A stretch of DNA of 64,000 nucleotides from Loxodes magnus (lineage: Eukaryota; Ciliophora; Karyorelictea; Loxodida; Loxodidae): NCBI GenBank assembly GCA_946699065.1, contig CAMPDV010001576.1, forward strand, positions 41,948-105,947. The letters run 5' to 3'. Positions 26,483 through 37,633 of this stretch are shown here, piece after piece; within the stretch, counting starts at the first letter, position 1, and every line of letters begins with the position of its first letter. The translations under genes and the position numbers were made by a program. The notes under the pieces are model-generated. The model did no database searches. It was given only the letters and a program-made list of their open reading frames with translations, and was not told the DNA's origin.

Positions 26483-29227
26483 ATGTAAGCAAAAACCACT
26501 TCAAGTTTGTAATTAGAAAGTGCATAGTTATAAATAGGAGACAAGATAGGTTAAGGGGGTTATGGATAGGTGTTCAAAGCCAAATGGAACAAGTTCACAG
26601 AGGTAGCAGTAAAGCAGTTTTTCTAAGAGAAGTTAACTTAAGAGGCTGAGAAAGAGTTTCAAAATGAATCGTAGATAATATAAAGCCTAAGACACCCTAA
26701 CATTATTAATTTCTATGGTTTCTGTTTAAAACCTGCATCATTAGTAATGGAGTTAATGGAGAGATCGCTTTACGAGCAATTGCACAGTGAAGAAGAAATT
26801 TAAGATGAGTACAGAATATTCGTAAGTTAAGAAATAGCAAAAGGATTGATATAGTTGCACAGTTAGAACATAATCCACAGAGACTTAAAATCGCCCAATA
26901 TACTATTGAAATAGAACAGTGTAAAGATATCTGATTTTGGTTTAGCGAAGGTAAAGGTATCATCTAAGGCAGTAAGTACAAAAAATCCAGTAGGTTCAAC
27001 AAGATGAATGGCGCCTGAGCTATTTGGGATGCGTCCTAAATACAGTAAGCAATCAGATATTTTTGCATATGGAGTAATAATATGGGAAATAACAACGCGA
27101 AAAATTCCATACGAAGAGGTGGTAGAAGGAGAACTGAGAGAAGGAATTAAAAGAGGAGAAAGAGAAGAGATTCCTTCTGATAGTATATTGGGGGATATAA
27201 TAAGAGGATGTTAGAAGTAGGAAGCAGAGTAGAGAATGGATTTAGAGAGCGTAATGTATATTTTGAATGAGAAAAAAGAGCAGTTGAAAGTTGAAAATAA
27301 GTTGATTAGTGGAATAAAAAATTTAAGATAAGAAGAAAAAAAATAGGAAACAGATTAGAAAAAAATAGAAATCTTGCAAGTTTAAGAAAAAGATTACTAA
27401 GAAGAAATGAGAAATGGTAAAAAGCATGGATATGGAGTGTTTAAATGAACAAATGGAGATAGATATGAAGGATAATGGATAGAAGATCTAAGATAAGGAA
27501 GAGGAACTTATTATTTTGCAGATGGAAGAATATATGAGGGAGAGTATTTAAAAGATAAATCGCATGGATATGGAGTGTTTAAATGAACAAATGGAGATAG
27601 ATATGAAGGATAATGGATAGAAGGTCTAAAATAAGGAAAAGGAACTTTGTATTTCGCAGATGGAAGAATATATGAGGGAGAGTTTTTAAAAGATAAAAAG
27701 CATGGATATGGAGTGTTTAAATGAACTGATGGAGCAAGATATGAAGGATAATGTATAGAAGATCTAAAATAAGGAAAAGGAACTTTGTATTTCGCAGATG
27801 GAAGAATATATGAGGGAGAGTTTTTAAAAGATAAAAAGCATGGATATGGAGTGTTTAAATGAACTGATGGAGCAAGATATGAAGGATAATGGATAGAAGA
27901 TCTAAAATAAGGAAAAGGAACTTTTTATTATGCCGATGGAAGAATATATGAGGGAGAGTATTTAAAAGATAAAATTCATGGATATGGAGTGTTTAAATGA
28001 ACAAGTGGAGCAAGATATGAAGGATAATGGATAGAAGATCTAAAATAAGGAAAAGGAACTTTGTATTATGCAGATGGAAGAATATATGAGGGAGAGTTTT
28101 TAAAAGATAAAAAGCATGGATATGGAGTGTTTAAATGAACAAATGGAGATAGATATGAAGGATAATGGATAGAAGATCTAATATAAGGAAAAGGAACTTT
28201 TTATTATGCCGATGGAAGAATATATGAGGGAGAGTATTTAAAAGATAAAAGGCATGGATATGGAGTTTATAAATGAACAAATGGAGATAGATATGAAGGA
28301 TAATGGATAGAAAATCTATAATAAGGAAAAGGAACTTTGTATTATTTAAATGGAAGAATATATGAGGGAGAGTATTTAAAAGATAAAATTCATGGATATG
28401 GAGTGTTTAAATGAACTGATGGAGATAGATATGAAGGATAATGGATAGAAAATCTAAGATAAGGACAAGGAACTCATTATTTTGCCGATGGAAGAATATT
28501 TGAGGGAGAGTATTTAAAAGATAAAAAGCATGGATATGGAGTGTTTAAATGAACAAGTGGAGCAAGATATGAAGGATAATGGATAGAAGATCTAATATAA
28601 GGAAAAGGAACTTTTTATTATGCAGATGGAAGAGTATATGAGGGAGAGTTTTTAAAAGGTAAAAAGCATGGATATGGAGTTTATAAATGAACTGATGGAG
28701 ATAGATATGAAGGATAATGGATAGAAGGTCTAAAATAAGGAAAAGGAACTTTTTATTATGCCGATGGAAGAATATATGAGGGAGAGTATTTAAAAGATAA
28801 AAGGCATGGATATGGAGTGTTTAAATGAACTGATGGAGATAGATATGAAGGATAATGGATAGAAGATCTAAAATAAGGAAAAGGAACTTTGTATTATTTA
28901 AATGGAAGAATATATGAGGGAGAGTATTTAAAAGATAAAATTCATGGATATGGAGTGTTTAAATGAATAAGTGGAGCAAGATATGAAGGATAATGGATAG
29001 AAGATCTAATATAAGGAAAAGGAACTTTGTATTATGCAGATGGAAACATATATGAGGGAGAGTATTTAAAAGATAAAAGGCATGGATATGGAGTGTTTAA
29101 ATGAACTGATGGAGATAGATATGAAGGATAATGGATAGAAGATCTAAAATAAGGACAAGGAACTTTTTATTATGCAGATGGAAGAATCGAGAAACAAAAT
29201 TGGGTTAACGGAAAAAATATATTATGA
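26483..29227 (+). CDS. TKL-family protein kinase with C-terminal MORN repeats, 914 residues
   Basis: Under TAA/TAG=Gln and TGA=Trp this is one uninterrupted frame from ATG 26483 to TGA 29225-29227. Kinase domain, about residues 20-285: glycine loop GQGGYGQVF (23-31), catalytic Lys44, alpha-C Glu62, HRDLKSPN (132-139), DFG (151-153) and RWMAPE (174-179), with TGA coding the Trp. The HRDLKxxN and RWMAPE forms are typical of tyrosine-kinase-like Ser/Thr kinases of the MLK/RAF type. A Gln/Lys-rich linker leads to MORN repeats from about residue 315 to 905: 13 units of 46 residues, each two MORN motifs of 23. In every unit the first motif has TGA as Trp (FKWTNG or FKWTDG). MORN repeats commonly bind membranes or scaffold the cortex, so a cortical or membrane-associated kinase is a reasonable inference. 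No intron is needed. Broken copies lie at 33446-34112 and 35284-37010. Confidence 0.93.
27422..29190 (+). repeat. 138-nt tandem repeats coding for paired MORN motifs (13 units)
   Basis: CATGGATATGGAGT recurs every 138 nt from 27425 to 29081. Each unit encodes one HGYGVFKW...EGQWIEDL motif and one QGKGTLYFADG...EGEFLKDK motif. Units differ mostly at a few codons (TNG/TDG/TSG, DRYEG/ARYEG, YFADG/YYADG/YYLNG), suggesting exchange between units. Confidence 0.95.
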
Positions 29228-30451
29228 ACATTTCTTTTAATTTACCAGTTTTAATCTATAAATTTTTATAAGACTTTTAAATTTTTTTAGTTAACTTAAG
29301 TAAGTAAAAATATATAATAAAAATAAAATTTAGTTTTATTAGTTTTGATTTTAAAAGATGTATATAGTATTAAAGAGAAAGCAAGTTTGAGCAATTAAAA
29401 ACATATATGAAAGTTTTATATAGAAAGAAAAGTGGTAAATGAATAAAGTTAAAAGCAATTAATGAGTCTAAAAAAAAGTTGACTTAATTCTGCGATAAAT
29501 AATTTAAGATAAAGTGTATAAGTAAAATGTATGTAAAAGAAAAGGAGTAAACTCTAATTATGTGTTCAAAAATATATGCTTATATATTATTTTTAAAGTT
29601 TAGTAAGATGTATAAGTATCGACTAATATATGTATGTAATTTTAAGAACATTAGTTTACATATTAACGTTTCTTTCTATGTATAAATGAGAAAACGAGTT
29701 AAATGAAAAAGAAGGAAATAAGAGTCACTAAATCATTTGAACGTTAGAATTTAAAAGTGGTAAGAATTAGTAAAGTAAATTGAGTGTTAGTAATAATTGA
29801 TAAAATTATGTTAATTTTTTTAAATCATTTTTGCTATAAAAAGTAATTAATTTTATTAAGCGAAAAAGCAAAATAATTAAGTTCTATTAAAAGTTTTGAA
29901 ATTTGAGTGAAAAGCAGAAAAATATCTAAGACAAGTAAAAGGTGAATGTTTAAATAAAAAAGAGTCTTGATTATTTGAAGATGGAAGAAGTAAATGGTTT
30001 ATATTTTATAATTAGTACGTAAAACGTAAGTAAAGTGTAAGAAAAAGTGAGTCGAATAAAAGAAGTATTTAATTTTTTTTTAAGTAAAAAGTGTGTAATC
30101 AATGTTATATGTTTCTGCAAAAGGGCAAAAAAAGTGAATGTTGAGTTAATAGACTTAGTATAAAGAATAGAAGTTATTTTATAAGAAGAAAATAAAGCTT
30201 AGAGTAAAATAGAGTAAAAAAGTGTATTAAAGTATTAAATACTGAAATAAGAAAAAATATGATAAATATTTAAAGATAAAAATTAGTTATATTTAGTAGA
30301 GGTAGCAAAGAATAGGAAGGTGTATTAAGTTTTGAAGAATATAAATATTCTGAATTTTTCGGAAGCGGACTCGGTTATGAAGAGTAACGAAGTAGTGATT
30401 TTGTAGAAGTACAGAATTGTGAAAAGTTTTCTGTATTTTTTAGTGTGTGTA
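29228..30451. other. Intergenic stretch with weak coding-like traces
   Basis: Mostly AT-rich. At about 29930-30010 the text GGTGAATGTTTAAATAAA followed by TTTGAAGATGGAAGAAG resembles a decayed MORN unit. At 30320-30450 two plus-strand frames look coding-like. One contains EEYKYSEFFGSGLGYEEQ and runs directly into the polypurine repeat. I cannot name a gene here. Confidence 0.35.
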
Positions 30452-31260
30452 GAAGGAGAAAGGAGAAAGGAGAAAGGAGAAAGGAGAAAGGAGAAAGGAG
30501 AAAGGAGAAAGGAGAAAGGAGAAAGGAGAAAGGAGAAAGGAGAAAGGAGAAAGGAGAAAGGAGAAAGGAGAAAGGAGAAAGGAGAAAGGAGAAAGGAGAA
30601 AGGAGAAAGGAGAAAGGAGAAAGGAGAAAGGAGAAAGGAGAAAGGAGAAAGGAGAAAGGAGAAAGGAGAAAGGAGAAAGGAGAAAGGAGAAAGGAGAAAG
30701 GAGAAAGGAGAAAGGAGAAAGGAGAAAGGAGAAAGGAGAAAGGAGAAAGGAGAAAGGAGAAAGGAGAAAGGAGAAAGGAGAAAGGAGAAAGGAGAAAGGA
30801 GAAAGGAGAAAGGAGAAAGGAGAAAGGAGAAAGGAGAAAGGAGAAAGGAGAAAGGAGAAAGGAGAAAGGAGAAAGGAGAAAGGAGAAAGGAGAAAGGAGA
30901 AAGGAGAAAGGAGAAAGGAGAAAGGAGAAAGGAGAAAGGAGAAAGGAGAAAGGAGAAAGGAGAAAGGAGAAAGGAGAAAGGAGAAAGGAGAAAGGAGAAA
31001 GGAGAAAGGAGAAAGGAGAAAGGAGAAAGGAGAAAGGAGAAAGGAGAAAGGAGAAAGGAGAAAGGAGAAAGGAGAAAGGAGAAAGGAGAAAGGAGAAAGG
31101 AGAAAGGAGAAAGGAGAAAGGAGAAAGGAGAAAGGAGAAAGGAGAAAGGAGAAAGGAGAAAGGAGAAAGGAGAAAGGAGAAAGGAGAAAGGAGAAAGGAG
31201 AAAGGAGAAAGGAGAAAGGAGAAAGGAGAAAGGAGAAAGGAGAAAGGAGAAAGGAGAAAA
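30452..31260 (+). repeat. (GGAGAAA)n heptanucleotide microsatellite, about 115 copies
   Basis: About 809 nt of almost perfect GGAGAAA repeats, purine only on the plus strand. A 7-nt unit reads as the same heptapeptide (GERRKEK) in all three frames, so the long open frames here carry no evidence of a gene. It ends in GCGCGCGCGAAGCGAGCGG, unusually GC-rich for this window. It is not the repeat expected of a ciliate telomere. Confidence 0.97.
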
Positions 31261-31439
31261 GCGCGCGCGAAGCGAGCGGTTGATTCTGTAAATGTTTTGG
31301 ACTATTTACTATATAAAAAATAAATATATATATAAGTAAAAAAATAAGAGTAAAAATAGTAGGATTAAAAAAAATAATATGGAAAAAATATATTAAAATT
31401 TACATAAAAAAGGGTTAGTTTCATGATAATTTTTTTTTA

Positions 31440-32310
31440 AAATTTTTAAGAGGAGAATTGAAACCAGAAACACTTTCTCTTTACTTAGCTTCATAAGTTT
31501 AATCCTCTTCAAACCAAAAAATATCAAATAAGTACAATCTAAAGAAATAATTCAGAACAGCAAAGTTCACTTAACTCTCAACACCTCAGTAGATACTTAA
31601 AAAAATAATATTCATCATAATCATTAAAAGTATTAAAAAAAGAAAATTAAGTAAAAATATACGATAATTTAAAATAGACCCTGATAATTTTGATTCATAT
31701 AATATTTAAATTGAACACTTGCACTCTTAATAGATGAAACAGCTAATTTATATACATAAAAACAACAGAAAAATCTTGAGGAGTAATTAAACTCATAGAA
31801 AGCAGAAATATTCGAAATAAGTAAAGATTTAATAAATCATGAAGATGAGATTGAAGAACTAAAGCTGGAATTTATGAAAGAATGAAAATATTAAAAAAGG
31901 ATAATTTAATAATGAGAGTAAGACGAGAAAAGTTTAGTAAAAATAGATTCAAAACTCAAATATACTTAAAAGCATTTGCAGTAGACTTCAAAATTAACCG
32001 CCATGGAAATAAAAAGAAAAGAACTAACATTTCATAGACTAAAAAAAAATAAAATATATTTGCATCATTATGTAAAAAAATTTGACGGAAAAACCAAAGA
32101 TATAATATTATAAGAAATAACATCTGACAAAAAATTAACTTCTAGAAACTGAAAGAAATAACTACATAATTTTACCACTCATAACTGAAAAGATTCAGTA
32201 GAAAGTATCAATATTTAAGATTAAATGCAGAACAGGAATAACTTCTGAGAAGAACTACTTATTCGAACAAAGTATTTTTACTTTTTAGCCGAATGGCGAA
32301 TTCTAAAAAT
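31440..32310 (+). pseudogene. Relic of the coiled-coil/zinc-knuckle insertion family
   Basis: In one frame about 31700-31870 reads LLIDETANLYTQKQQKNLEE followed by QLNSQKAEI and SKDLINHEDEIEELKLEF. This matches the central part of the element at 45909-46954, which has LLLEETADSSTY, then LEEEINSQKEQMFALSQDL and KNHEND. Upstream, TCACTTAACTCTCAACACCT also matches ACACAGCTCTCAACACCT in that element. The zinc-knuckle region (about 32040-32100) is too decayed to score, and no target-site duplication was found. Degraded copy; boundaries are approximate. Confidence 0.6.
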
Positions 32311-33445
32311 AATTTTCATTAGTATATTAAAGTGACGTCGTCTTTTTTAAGGTTTTTTAATAAAAATTTGTAGATTTTTATTCATCAACTATTTTTGAAA
32401 TGAGACAACACTGGCTTTTTTCTGAAGTATAAATCTTAAAGCATTTTTATTTTGTCCTCTTATTATGATTGGAAATCAATGTTATACTATTATCTCTAAA
32501 AATTTATTCGTGTATCTATAACTTTGAAGATCCTTAATGCATTTATAATCCTTCATATTGTAGCATCTTACGCTCTTGAGTAAAAATGAAATAAAAAATT
32601 TACATTTCACTTTCTGCTTCTTTGTTTATTTGATTTCTCCTTATCTCTGTTTAATTACTTTATCACGAATTTATGTTTTTTCAATGTCACCATCTAATTT
32701 CTATTATTTAGTAGAAGTGTAAAAACTAATTCCATTCTCCTTTTGACTCAATATACAACAATTAATGAGCTTTACATGCTAAATTATACAGAAATATGTG
32801 TAAAATTTATCTTAAATTTCATTGTATTAAATTAATATATTATCTATTTCTTAGGAATAGTTAATAATATAAATTTTGCTAAGAACCTAATACACTAATT
32901 TAATTACTATCATAAGAATATGACTAAGTAATTTAAACATCAAATTACATTTGATATCTTTATCTTTTAATTTTATAATAGAGGAATGTTGTTAGAAAAG
33001 TTTAATAAATACTGTACTGTTTAGTTGAAGTCGATAGCAATAAAAAGAATAAAAACTTTTAGCAATTATTATATAAAATAAATAACAGTAGATTAATATT
33101 TCATTTTTTGAAAATTGTATCTAATTTGAATTTATACTATGTTACTTTAACTAATTTGGAAATATCATTATTCATTTAAATTTCTAAATTATAAAATGAC
33201 TTTTAGTAATTTTTAAGAAAATGATTGATAAAATCAAAAAGCAAAATTGAAAAAATGTTTTTAATGGTGTCAATAAATTTATAAATAATATACTTCATTA
33301 TACAAGTTTAAAACAAAAAAATAAAAGAATATAAAAATCAATCTTAAAGAATAAATTAAATTTTACAAATGAAAAATAAGAAAGGACTAAAAACTCTTAA
33401 AAGTTAATCTAATTTAGACAAGTTTAAATAAAATTTAAAAAAGAG
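32311..33445. other. AT-rich intergenic DNA
   Basis: About 1.1 kb with no recognisable gene, RNA or ordered repeat. A coding-like fragment cannot be excluded in the first few hundred bases. Confidence 0.45.
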
Positions 33446-34112
33446 AAGATATGAAGGATAATGGATAGAAGATCTAAGATAAGGAAAAGGAACTTATTAT
33501 TTTGCAGATGGAAGAATATATGAGGGAGAGTATTTAAAAGATAAAATGCATGGATATGGAGTTTATAAATGAACAAATGGAGATAGATATGAAGGATAAT
33601 GGATAGAAGATCTATAATAAGGAAAAGGAACTTTGTATTTCGCAGATGGAAACATATATGAGGGAGAGTTTTTAAAAGGTAAATCGCATGGATATGGAGT
33701 GTTTAAATGAACAAATGGAGATAGATATAAAGGATAATGGATAGAAGATCTATAATAAGGAAAAGGAACTTATTATTTTGCAGATGGAAACATATATGAG
33801 GGAGAGTATTTAAAAGATAAAAAGCATGGATATGGAGTGTATAAATGAACTGATGGAGATAGATTTGAAGGATAATGGATAGAAGATCTATAATAAGGAA
33901 AAGGAACTTTTTATTATGCAGATGGAAGCATATATGAGGGAGAGTATTTAAAAGGTAAATCGCATGGATATGGAGTGTTTAAATGAACAAATGGAGATAG
34001 ATATGAAGGATAATAGATAGAAGATCTATAATAAGGAAAAGGAACTTTTTATTTCGCAGATGGAAACAAATAAGAGGGAGAGTATTTAAAAGATAAAATG
34101 CATGGATATGTA
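33446..34112 (+). pseudogene. Orphan MORN array copied from the kinase-MORN gene
   Basis: Nearly five 138-nt MORN units, about identical to those at 27422-29190, start inside a unit (RYEGQWIEDL) and stop in the middle of HGYGV at about 34112. There is no kinase domain, start codon or plausible end. Late units carry damage, for example a changed Y codon in RYEG and TATATGAG replaced by AATAAGAG. It is a truncated duplicate facing the inverted copy at 35284-37010. Confidence 0.85.
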
Positions 34113-35283
34113 TTTATTTCTTTTTTTAATAAATTTTTGCATATATACTTATTGATTAAAATAATATAAATCGGATTTTCACTTTTTTTACATTGAGAAT
34201 TAAGATTTTACTTTTATCTCAATTTTCTTCTTTTTCTTGTCATGCTTTATTAAAATTTATATAAATTTCGATTATTTTAAATTTTTTACTTAAATTAAAT
34301 TCTTTATTTTATTCTTATAGATTTTTTATTCTTTTTAGGTTTATTTTTCTATTCAAATTATTTTTCTAAGGTGTTTGTAATTTTTTTAATTTCCTTACAA
34401 TTTGTTCTGAGTAAATAAGCTTCAATAGTTTGTAAATTTTTTTAGGATTTACTAAAGATAATTAATATGATTTTTATTGTTGAATATGAAGCTTTATTTT
34501 TTTCCTATCTTTCAGGAACTTCTAGCTTCTTTAGCTTCATAAAAGCTTTTAACTAAAATCTTTTCTTTAATATTAATTTGATTATTTACAAAGTTTTTAA
34601 CTTTTATATTACTTTGATTTAGATTTAATTCGCTTTTTTAAGCTTTTAATAAACTTTATAAATTAATTATAATTCTTAATTATACACTTTAGGTACAATA
34701 TAACGAGTTCTCAAGAATATTAAGCTTCAAACTTATCTTCTTACTATTTGAGTAACTTTAAAAGTTAACTTCATTAGTAACTTTCTGCTGATCAACTTAA
34801 AAAACGTCATATCTAAAATGTATAAACCAAAATTTATTATTAAATTCGTTATGAGTAAATTAAACAGGTCATTTTTCATTTTCATTCTAAAAGAAAATTA
34901 AGTCAATAAAATGAAGATAATCTCTGCCGTTAGAAAAAACAATCACAAATAGTGTTTTATTATATAAAATTTTCATTTTCATTTGAAAAATGAGATTAAA
35001 AGATAATTTATAAAAAAATTTAAATTTAAAATTGTTTTTGATTATTTTACTTTTAAAATTAGAAAAGGCACATTTCTTAAAAAACTCTATTTTAGTTTTA
35101 AAAATAAAATTATTAATAAACTATTTATTTACCGAAGAGTTAAAAAATGTAGATTTTGAAGTAAATTATATTAAAGTCTGAAAGAAGCGGTATAAAATAA
35201 AATCATTTTTTATTTTAAGAGTTACAAATATTGAATAAAAAAATATTCTAACTATTATATTTAAAATAGCTAATATTGTATCT
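34113..35283. other. AT-rich spacer between inverted MORN arrays
   Basis: About 1.2 kb of unique AT-rich DNA between the plus-strand and minus-strand MORN copies. No gene, RNA or repeat recognised. Confidence 0.5.
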
Positions 35284-37010
35284 ACTATCCATTATTCTTC
35301 ATATCTATCTCCATTTGTTCATTTAAACACTCCATATCCATGCTTTTTAACTTTTAAAAACTCTCCCTCATATATTCTTCCATCTGCATAATAATAAGTT
35401 CCTTTTCCTTATCTTAGATCTTCTATCCATTATCCTTCATATCTATCTCCATTTGTTCGATTAAACACTCCATATCCATGCGATTTACCTTTTAAAAACT
35501 CTCCCTCATATATGTTTCCATCTGCAAAATAATAAGTTCCTTTTCCTTATCTTAGATTTTCTATAAATTATCCTTCATATCTATCTCCATCAGTTCATTT
35601 ATAAACTCCATATCCATGCAATTTATCTTTTAAAAACTCTCCCTCATATATGTTTCCATCTGCATAATAATAAGTTCCTTTTCCTTATTATAGATCTTCT
35701 ATCCATTATCCTTCGTATCTATCTCCATTTGTTCATTTAAACACTCCATATCCATGAAATTTATCTTTTAAAAACCCTCCATCATATATGCTTACATCAG
35801 CAAAATAAAAAGTTCCTTTTCCTTATTATAGATCTTCTATCCATTATCCTTCATATCTATCTCCATTTGTTCGATTAAACACTCCATATCCATGCGATTT
35901 ACCTTTTAAAAACTCTCCCTCATATATGTTTCCATCTGCAAAATAATAAGTTCCTTTTCCTTATTATAGATCTTCTATCCATTATCCTTCATATCTATCT
36001 CCATTTGTTCATTTATAAACTCCATATCCATGCATTTTATCTTTTAAATACTCTCCCTCATATATTCTTCCATCTGCAAAATAATAAGTTCCTTTTCCTT
36101 ATCTTAGATCTTCTATCCATTATCCTTCATATCTATCTCCATCAGTTCATTTAAACACTCCATATCCATGCTTTTTACCTTTTAAAAAATCTCCCTCAAA
36201 TATTCTTCCATCTGCAAAATAATAAGTTCCTTTTCCTTATTATAGATCTTCTATCCATTATCCTTCATATCTATCTCCATTTGTTCATTTATAAACTCCA
36301 TATCCATGCATTTTATCTTTTAAATACTCTCCCTCATATATTCTTCCATCTGCAAAATAATAAGTTCCTTTTCCTTATCTTAGATCTTCTATCCATTATC
36401 CTTCATATCTATCTCCATCAGTTCATTTAAACACTCCATATCCATGCTTTTTACCTTTTAAAAAATCTCCCTCAAATATTCTTCCATCTGCAAAATAATA
36501 AGTTCCTTTTCCTTATCTTAGATCTTCTATAAATTATCCTTCATATCTATCTCCATTTGTTCGATTAAACACTCCATATCCATGCTTTTTACCATTTCTC
36601 ATTTCTCCTTAGTAATTTTTTTCTTAAACTTGCAAGATTTTTATTTTTTTCTAATCTGTTTCTAATTTTTTTTCTTCTTATCTTACATTCTTTATTCAAC
36701 TAATCAACTTATTTTCAACTTTCAACTGATCTTTTTTCTCATTCAAAATATACATTACGCTCTCTAAATCCATTCTCTACTCTGTTTCCTACTCCTAACA
36801 TCCTCTTATTATATCACCCAATATATATCAGAAGGAATCTATTCTCTTTCTCCTCTTTTAATTCCTTCTTTCTCTTCATTTGGAATCTTTTATGTAGTTA
36901 TTTCCCATCGTATGACTTTATATGGATAGACATCTGGTTTCTTACTATATTTAGTACGCATTCCAAATAGTTCAGGTTCCATTCATTTTATTGAACCTAC
37001 TTTTGTATAA
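35284..37010 (-). pseudogene. Inverted, truncated kinase-MORN pseudogene
   Basis: Read on the minus strand this begins inside the kinase activation segment (GSIKWMEPELFGMRTKYS, 36990-36940, matching GSTRWMAPELFGMRPKYS of the intact gene). It runs through the C-lobe and linker and then about ten 138-nt MORN units to 35284. The N-lobe, catalytic loop and DFG are absent. In the C-lobe GELREGIKRG is shortened, and the stretch after IPSD has lost one nucleotide relative to the intact copy (GATATATATTGGG for GATAGTATATTGGG), which shifts the frame. The APE motif reads EPE. Clearly a decayed duplicate, opposite in orientation to the intact gene. Confidence 0.9.
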
Positions 37011-37633
37011 CTACATATATAATTAGTTAATACTAATGTTTACTTTTGAATTATTTAAGTTTAAAGTTTAAATAATGTTTACTAATATCCTTAATTAAGT
37101 ACTAATCATTATAGTGATATTATTAGTTTTAATACTTAAAAACTAGATTAGAAGCATAGATTGGTTTATTTATAGATCTATGTATATAGCTGACTCTAAT
37201 CAATTTATAAAGTAACTAGAAATAATTCTATTAGAAGTAGAATATAGTTAACATTAGCTATGCTTTAAATGCTAGTTTTATTTATTGTATATAAGTAATA
37301 AGTATCGGGATATTCAATATCCTTAAGGAACTAGATCTTCATACAAGTAATTAAGAAATATACCAGTGATGATATGCATATTCCTTGTGATACACTAAGC
37401 TAAACGACTAAACTTAGGTTCTTAAGCTTAATCTTTTATCAAGATCCAATAGTTAAAGAAGGTAAGCCAGAAAGATATTAAGCTATGAAGTCAAGAAAAT
37501 ATCCATTCAATTGAAAACAGAAGATCCATTATATTACATAGAGGTAATAGAATCTCAATAGTAGCATCATGATGATGATATTTAGTTAATAGAGCTTGAA
37601 TTGAATCTAAACAGGAATTTTCTTAATAATTAA
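37011..37633. other. Upstream region, probably including unassigned 5' coding sequence
   Basis: The last 170 nt (about 37460-37633) read in frame with ATG 37634 as a coding-like stretch (for example TEDPLYYIEVIESQ and LIELELNLNRNF). The true start of the next gene may therefore lie upstream, behind an intron. Another frame between 37365 and 37480 also looks coding. I cannot fix the splice site. The part before 37300 is unique DNA with no motif. Confidence 0.4.

Noticed and set aside
26706-26963. Minus-strand ORF of 85 residues
   Set aside because: Antisense shadow of the kinase catalytic region, which has all canonical kinase motifs on the plus strand.
27422-29190. Regular spacing of 138 nt suggesting a CRISPR-like or satellite array
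   Set aside because: Each unit translates to two MORN motifs in one frame continuous with a kinase domain. The regularity is protein-coding.
30419-31323. Two overlapping plus-strand ORFs of 290 and 292 residues rich in GERRKEK
   Set aside because: They are the heptanucleotide microsatellite read in two frames, and all frames give the same peptide. Only the flanking ends could be coding.
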